From CAYMCO01 sp964388955 (GTDB taxonomy: Bacteria > Chloroflexota > Anaerolineae > Anaerolineales > E44-bin32), in contig CAYMCO010000026.1 of assembly GCA_964388955.1 (NCBI GenBank), forward strand, positions 9,390 through 73,389: a DNA stretch of 64,000 nt, given 5' to 3'. A program made the position numbers and the translations under genes. Below, piece by piece: positions 60,179 through 64,000 of the stretch; position 1 is the stretch's first letter; each line of letters begins with the position of its first letter. The notes below the pieces were generated by a model that worked only from the letters and a program-made list of their open reading frames with translations, was not told the DNA's origin and searched no databases.

Positions 60179-61540
60179 TCAATCCGGGTCCGGTACGGGC
60201 GGTGCCGGGAGACCCGCGGCCCAAACGTAGGGCTCGAAGGAAGTAGGGTCCACCCCTGCGCTCAGGGGCAGGCGCAAGAGGAACTCCGCCGATCCGCCGG
60301 GCGCAAGCGATGCCTGGGGGGTGGTCCAGCCCGTAGAAATGAGCTCCCCGTTTGTGTCCCAGATAGTGGCATCGACGGTGGGGCGGAACAGCTCGGCTTC
60401 GCCACGGTTGGTCAGGCTGCCGCGCAAGTAGACTGCACTGCCGATCTTCTCGTAGGTGTCGATTTCCACAGCCAACGGGGACATCGCAAGGGCGGGTCGA
60501 TGCAGAGAAGGTGGATCGATCCAGGCTTCGACCCGGACGCCGGAAAGGTCTGCATCCCTCCTGGCCAAGTTGGCGCGAAGGCCAGGAAGATCCTCCGAGA
60601 TGAAAGCTCGCCGCTCTCCCCTGCGCAGTGGGAGCGGATGTTCAATATGCACCGCAGACAACCATTCCCCCTCGAGTTCGACGCCGAAAAGCGCGGAGAA
60701 CCACGCCCCGGCCGTGCCCTCGTTTTCCACCTCACCGATCAAGAAGAGGTTGCGCTGCGGATCTTGTCGCAACGTCGGCCCCCATGTGAATTTGAGATCG
60801 GATTCACTTTGCGTCAAATCGGAAGCCCGGGTATCCGGGAAGAACAAGTATGTTTGAGCGTCATCCCCTGGATGGATATCCGCAAGAAACGGAATCCTCA
60901 CACCTGGCGCCAAGACAACCGGGCCGGCTTGCATCTCTCCGAATCCGTTGATCTCGCCCTGGGATCCACGGCTAACCAGAGACAGTCCCACCAGAGACAC
61001 AGGAAGATCCCCGGGGTTCGCAATCAATCCCATCATATCCCGACCGTCGCCCGTGGTCCAAGATCGGACGCTATCGACCATCAGCGATGGAGGCTGGGAG
61101 TCAAGTCGCGTCCAAGATTGGGCTTGCACCTCAACACCATCCGGCCTTGCAGCCGAGCCCAACTTGAATAGAAAGGGGCTTTGGGCCCCGGCGGCGATGG
61201 CGCTCCGGCTCGCCAGCCCGCCGGCCTGGATCGTCGAGCCAGCAACGGGCCCATCCGTGATCAGGACCAGGGACACATCTCCGATGGCAAAGCTGGCCTG
61301 GTTCTTGAGCAGGCCTATCACGAACCACCCTCCCCGTGGGTCCTGAACCAGGGACACCTCCGGAAAGGTGACATCCTCCTGCGCGGTGGCGGTAGGGGAG
61401 GGAGGTGCAGTGGGCAATGGGCTTGCGGCCGGCGAAGCCGTGGGATATGCCGCCGCGGTGGGAGGGGCCGCGGGGTTCCCGCAGGCGCCCAGAAGTGCGA
61501 TGCCGCACCACGCAACGATCAGAATCGAGACCCATCTCAT
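60179..61540 (-). CDS. Putative lipoprotein with repeated beta domains (FxLYD-like)
   Basis: The 453-residue protein starts with a lipoprotein signal ending LLGAC (Cys at about residue 19), followed by a proline/threonine/alanine-rich linker (about 24-56) and then three beta-sandwich-like domains. The repeats share phrases such as FVIGLLKNQASFAIGDVSLVLI, MGLIANPGDLPVSLVGLSLV, FLIGEVENEGTAGAWF and YLRGSLTNRGEAELFRP, resembling the FxLYD pattern. It should be anchored on the outer face of the cytoplasmic membrane. The function is unknown. ATG at 61540 fits the signal peptide best. Confidence 0.78.
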   Translation of the reverse strand: MRWVSILIVAWCGIALLGACGNPAAPPTAAAYPTASPAASPLPTAPPSPTATAQEDVTFPEVSLVQDPRGGWFVIGLLKNQASFAIGDVSLVLITDGPVAGSTIQAGGLASRSAIAAGAQSPFLFKLGSAARPDGVEVQAQSWTRLDSQPPSLMVDSVRSWTTGDGRDMMGLIANPGDLPVSLVGLSLVSRGSQGEINGFGEMQAGPVVLAPGVRIPFLADIHPGDDAQTYLFFPDTRASDLTQSESDLKFTWGPTLRQDPQRNLFLIGEVENEGTAGAWFSALFGVELEGEWLSAVHIEHPLPLRRGERRAFISEDLPGLRANLARRDADLSGVRVEAWIDPPSLHRPALAMSPLAVEIDTYEKIGSAVYLRGSLTNRGEAELFRPTVDATIWDTNGELISTGWTTPQASLAPGGSAEFLLRLPLSAGVDPTSFEPYVWAAGLPAPPVPDPD

Positions 61541-61661
61541 GGGAATAATGCTACATGATTTACGGCCAGTCTGGGTATGCACTTTCCCGGCCTACGGTGT
61601 CGCCCTTTGGCCGGAGATTCTCAGGGGAAAGCGAGGGGGAGCTTCCCACCCGCCGGTCCCG

Positions 61662-61699
61662 CAGCCCCTCCCAGGCATGCGCATGCCCGGGAGGGGCTG
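61662..61699 (-). terminator. Large inverted repeat after trpB2
   Basis: Two 19-base arms with one mismatch, beginning CAGCCCCTCCC and centred on GCATGC|GCATGC, lie 21 bases beyond the trpB2 stop and before the lipoprotein gene. No clear T-run follows on the minus strand, so it may stop or stabilise the transcript without being a standard terminator. Confidence 0.5.
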
Positions 61700-61720
61700 G
61701 ATTGGGCGGTTGGGCTGCGG

Positions 61721-63091
61721 TCAGGCCAGGTTGACCTCGGGCAGCTCCTGCTTGGCGTCGTCCACTGCCTGCTGGGAATACTCGAAGTTCTCCAGCTCAT
61801 GTTTCATGTAGGAATCATAGGCCGCCAAGTCGAAGTGGCCGTGGCCGGATAGGTTGAACGCGATCACCCGGCTCACACCCTCCTGCTTGCACTTCAACGC
61901 CTCATCGATGGCGGCGCGAACGGCATGTGCCGACTCCGGGGCCGGGATGATGCCCTCCGCTCTGGCGAATTGGATGGCCCCCGAGAATGTCTCCAGTTGT
62001 CCCAGGGCGACGGCCTCGATGTAGCCGCCGGCATACAGGGCGCTGAGGTGGGGCGCCATGCCGTGGTAGCGCAGCCCTCCGGCGTGGATCCCGGCCGGGA
62101 CAAAGCCGTGACCCAAGGTGTGCATTTTCACGATGGGAGCCATCTTTGCGGTGTCACCGTAGTCGAAGGCGTATGACCCCTTGGTGAGGGAAGGGCAGGC
62201 CGTCGGCTCAACCGCGAGCAGGCGGGTTGATCTCCCTTCGGTGAGATTCTTGTGCAGGAAGGGGAAGGCGAAGCCCGAGAAATTGCTGCCGCCTCCGACG
62301 CAGCCGATAAGCACGTCCGGATACTCTCCGGCCTGTTCTAACTGCTTCAGCGCCTCCTCCCCGATGACGGTCTGGTGGGTGAGCACCGGCCCTAGCACCG
62401 AGCCCAAGGAGTACTTGAAGCGGCCTTCGGAGGTGACGGCCGCCTCGACGGCCTCGGAAATCGCGATCCCCAGAGATCCCGGGTGCTCGGGATCCTCCGC
62501 CAGAAGCCTGCGGCCGTACTCCGTGCGATCGGACGGGCTGGGCGTGACATCCGCCCCGTAGGTCTCCATGATCACCCTGCGATAAGGCTTCTGCTGGTAC
62601 GAGACGCGCACCATAAAGACTTTGCAGTCCAGATCGAAGAAGTTGCAGGCCATCGCCAAGGCCGATCCCCACTGTCCCGCGCCGGTCTCGGTGGTGAATC
62701 CATGCACTCCCTCCTCCTTGGCGTAGAACGCTTGGGCAACGGCGGTGTTCGGCTTGTGGGAGCCGACGGGGGAGGTCCCCTCGTACTTGAAGTAGATGTG
62801 TGCAGGGGTATCGAGGGCTTTCTCGAGCCTGCGAGCGCGGATCAACGGGGTCGGCCGCCAGAGTCGGTATACATCCATCACTGGGCCCGGGATCGAGATA
62901 TAGCGCTCCATGCTGACAGCCTCGCCGACGAAACGGGCCGGGAAGAGGGCGGTGAGAAAATCGGGCGTGACCGGTTCCTTGGTGACCGGGTGAAGCACGG
63001 GACCCGGATCGACCGGCATATCCGGGTTGATGTTGTACCAGGCCTCCGGTATCTCGTCTTGCGAGAGAATGAAACGGATTTGGTCAGACAT
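61721..63091 (-). CDS. trpB2: Tryptophan synthase beta chain, TrpB2 type
   Basis: It condenses indole with serine to give tryptophan. The 456-residue protein is of the longer TrpB2 group. Lys113 in YEGTSPVGSHKPNTAVAQA is the PLP lysine; TETGAGQWGSALAMAC and GCVGGGSNFSGFAFPF are the conserved loops, the latter binding PLP phosphate. TLGHGFVPAGIHAGGLRYHGMAP is typical of TrpB2. The frame extends upstream, but ATG at 63091 has AGGAGGT before it and fits the family start. It lies behind a tryptophan T-box. No trpA is adjacent. Confidence 0.93.
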   Translation of the reverse strand: MSDQIRFILSQDEIPEAWYNINPDMPVDPGPVLHPVTKEPVTPDFLTALFPARFVGEAVSMERYISIPGPVMDVYRLWRPTPLIRARRLEKALDTPAHIYFKYEGTSPVGSHKPNTAVAQAFYAKEEGVHGFTTETGAGQWGSALAMACNFFDLDCKVFMVRVSYQQKPYRRVIMETYGADVTPSPSDRTEYGRRLLAEDPEHPGSLGIAISEAVEAAVTSEGRFKYSLGSVLGPVLTHQTVIGEEALKQLEQAGEYPDVLIGCVGGGSNFSGFAFPFLHKNLTEGRSTRLLAVEPTACPSLTKGSYAFDYGDTAKMAPIVKMHTLGHGFVPAGIHAGGLRYHGMAPHLSALYAGGYIEAVALGQLETFSGAIQFARAEGIIPAPESAHAVRAAIDEALKCKQEGVSRVIAFNLSGHGHFDLAAYDSYMKHELENFEYSQQAVDDAKQELPEVNLA

Positions 63092-63251
63092 CTTGCACCT
63101 CCTGGGAATTGCTCGGGCCCAGCCTCCAGGGCCATGGCCAATCTTCGGTTCATCTGGCTCCGGGACCGGGCTCATCCAGTTCTTTTCCCTCTTGCTCGCC
63201 AGCGCTATTCCCACGTTTCCAGCCGGTCTGCCTCCGGGAGTTAAGAGACAA

Positions 63252-63585
63252 GCGCTCGTCCCAGATCTGGGACGAGCGCCAGAACGCCCGTGGTGCCACC
63301 CTCATTAGGCGAGGCCCAGGACAAAAAAAACCCGTCCATGAAGCGACGGGATGTGGTGAGCCAGCCTCACTCATTCTCGGGTACGGCGCCGAAGCACGAT
63401 ACCCTTTGCCTGGATAACGGTGGCATCTCCGGCGCGGGCTACTGGGTTGTCCGTTCGCCCTGCAGCTCTGAGGGCCATTCCCGGCCGCCGTTCGGGCGAG
63501 CATCCCACCACCTTCTGGCTCGCTCTCTGCGCCGACGCTTCGGTCGGTACTATTCCTCTTCGCAGCTATTGCTCTATGAGGTTGT
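63252..63585 (-). promoter_or_regulatory. T-box leader (tryptophan specifier) controlling trpB2
   Basis: On the minus strand the leader carries Stem I landmarks GAAGAGGAATAGTAC (around 63560-63547) and GCAGAGAGCGAGCC, then GAA followed by TGG at 63477-63475, fitting a tryptophan specifier. Stem III is CCCGTC/GACGGG (63350-63331) followed by eight Ts. The T-box core AGGGTGGCACCAC lies at 63302-63290. A 28-base perfect palindrome (63279-63252), ending TTGTCTCTT, is the terminator, whose 5' half CTCGTCCC can pair with the core as antiterminator. Uncharged tRNA-Trp should thus allow trpB2 expression. Confidence 0.9.
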
Positions 63586-63591
63586 CGGCGC

Positions 63592-63620
63592 AGTATACGC
63601 GATATTTGTGGGGGAGTCAA
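63592..63620 (-). promoter_or_regulatory. Strong sigma-70-type promoter for the T-box leader and trpB2
   Basis: On the minus strand TTGACT (63620-63615) and TATACT (63597-63592) are separated by exactly 17 bases. The start near 63585 lies just before Stem I of the T-box. Confidence 0.7.
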
Positions 63621-64000
63621 GCGGCTTTCAAGGGGGATGCATGCGGTCATTTGTTGCAGGGGCGTTGGCCCCGTGTCTCGGAGGCTGTGCCCTGGGGCGG
63701 AGAGAGGAAGTTGAGTATGCATCCGTGCGGCCTGGTAGCAGTCTACTTGAACGGAGGAATCTGCATCCGATTCGCGGCCCCACGAGCTGGGCGGGATTTC
63801 GCCCCCCACCCCAATCCCCTCCCCCCTGACTGACCTCACCCCCTCCCCCAGCGTCCGGAGGACCGGGGAAAACGGCCCCAGGGGAGCCGGGGGAGGGGGC
63901 CAAGGGGGTGGGGGCAGATCGAAGCGCAACGCGGAAGGATGGGGAGAAGGCTGGCGCCGGCAGGTGTCCCCAGGAGCGTTCCCTTCAGCGAGATTGGCAA
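63621..64000. other. Gene-less end of the window
   Basis: Nothing could be supported. Bases 63785-63920 are a purine/pyrimidine-skewed run of CCCC and GGGGG words (ACCTCACCCCCTCCCCC, GGGAGCCGGGGGAGGGGG) of a kind common between genes in such genomes. Confidence 0.5.

Noticed and set aside
1..64000. CRISPR arrays, insertion sequences, prophage genes, rRNA and tRNA genes
   Set aside because: No regularly spaced repeats, transposase or phage motifs, or rRNA/tRNA signatures could be found by eye on either strand.

Overview
This 64-kb window looks like a chromosomal contig from an uncultured, GC-rich bacterium, most likely a member of the Chloroflexota (Anaerolineae-like). This assignment is an inference. 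It rests on a sortase whose spacing motif and catalytic region resemble those of Anaerolineae, bacterial F420 biosynthesis, phosphoketolase plus acetate kinase, a tryptophan T-box, standard bacterial recA-recX-rny order, and intergenic word repeats common in that phylum. No rRNA, tRNA, CRISPR array, insertion sequence or phage gene was recognised.

Layout. 1-9.1 kb: the 3' part of threonine synthase, a membrane glycosyltransferase, an amidohydrolase, a fold-type II PLP enzyme, two alpha/alpha-toroid proteins (one with a large internal deletion), a GNAT remnant and an Fpg-like protein lacking the catalytic proline. 9.4-13.0 kb: acetate kinase and phosphoketolase. 13.2-13.4 kb: a tandem repeat carrying a palindrome. 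13.45-18.98 kb (minus strand): a five-gene unit encoding a zinc-ribbon membrane protein, a DUF2207-like membrane protein ending in a (CA)5-G-(CA)3-GGGR tail, a radical SAM/SPASM enzyme with an N-terminal PqqD-like domain, a second radical-SAM-like protein with no cysteine at all, and a SAM methyltransferase. This is the best candidate for an undescribed system: radical-SAM modification of a cysteine-rich C-terminal tail on a membrane protein. 19-25.4 kb: an 8-oxoguanine-deaminase-like enzyme, a hydantoinase, a GNAT-like protein and a GPH transporter.

25.8-46.8 kb: a roughly 21-kb run of same-strand, mostly overlapping genes. It starts with a Nudix protein and SsnA, continues through a nearly complete coenzyme F420 set (NpdG, CofE, an F420-type PPOX protein, an FbiB-C-like nitroreductase, CofD, CofC, an LLM oxidoreductase), and ends with a selenium-dependent molybdenum hydroxylase set (YgfM- and XdhD-like proteins, XdhC, a FAD-FeS fusion, a Mo subunit, YqeB, a YqeC-MocA fusion and a MocA-like protein). 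Together with the deaminase and hydantoinase this suggests purine or related heterocycle catabolism, with F420 possibly handling electrons.

46.8-55.2 kb: aspS behind a terminator-like hairpin, a secreted protein fused to a C-terminal sortase, a 6S-RNA-like structured RNA with its own promoter, then recA, recX and rny. 55.4-59.8 kb (minus): an unknown protein, a receiver-only response regulator and the pyruvate dehydrogenase E1alpha-E1beta-E2 operon. 60.2-63.6 kb (minus): a lipoprotein and a TrpB2-type tryptophan synthase beta chain preceded by a promoter and a tryptophan T-box leader. The last 380 bases show no gene.
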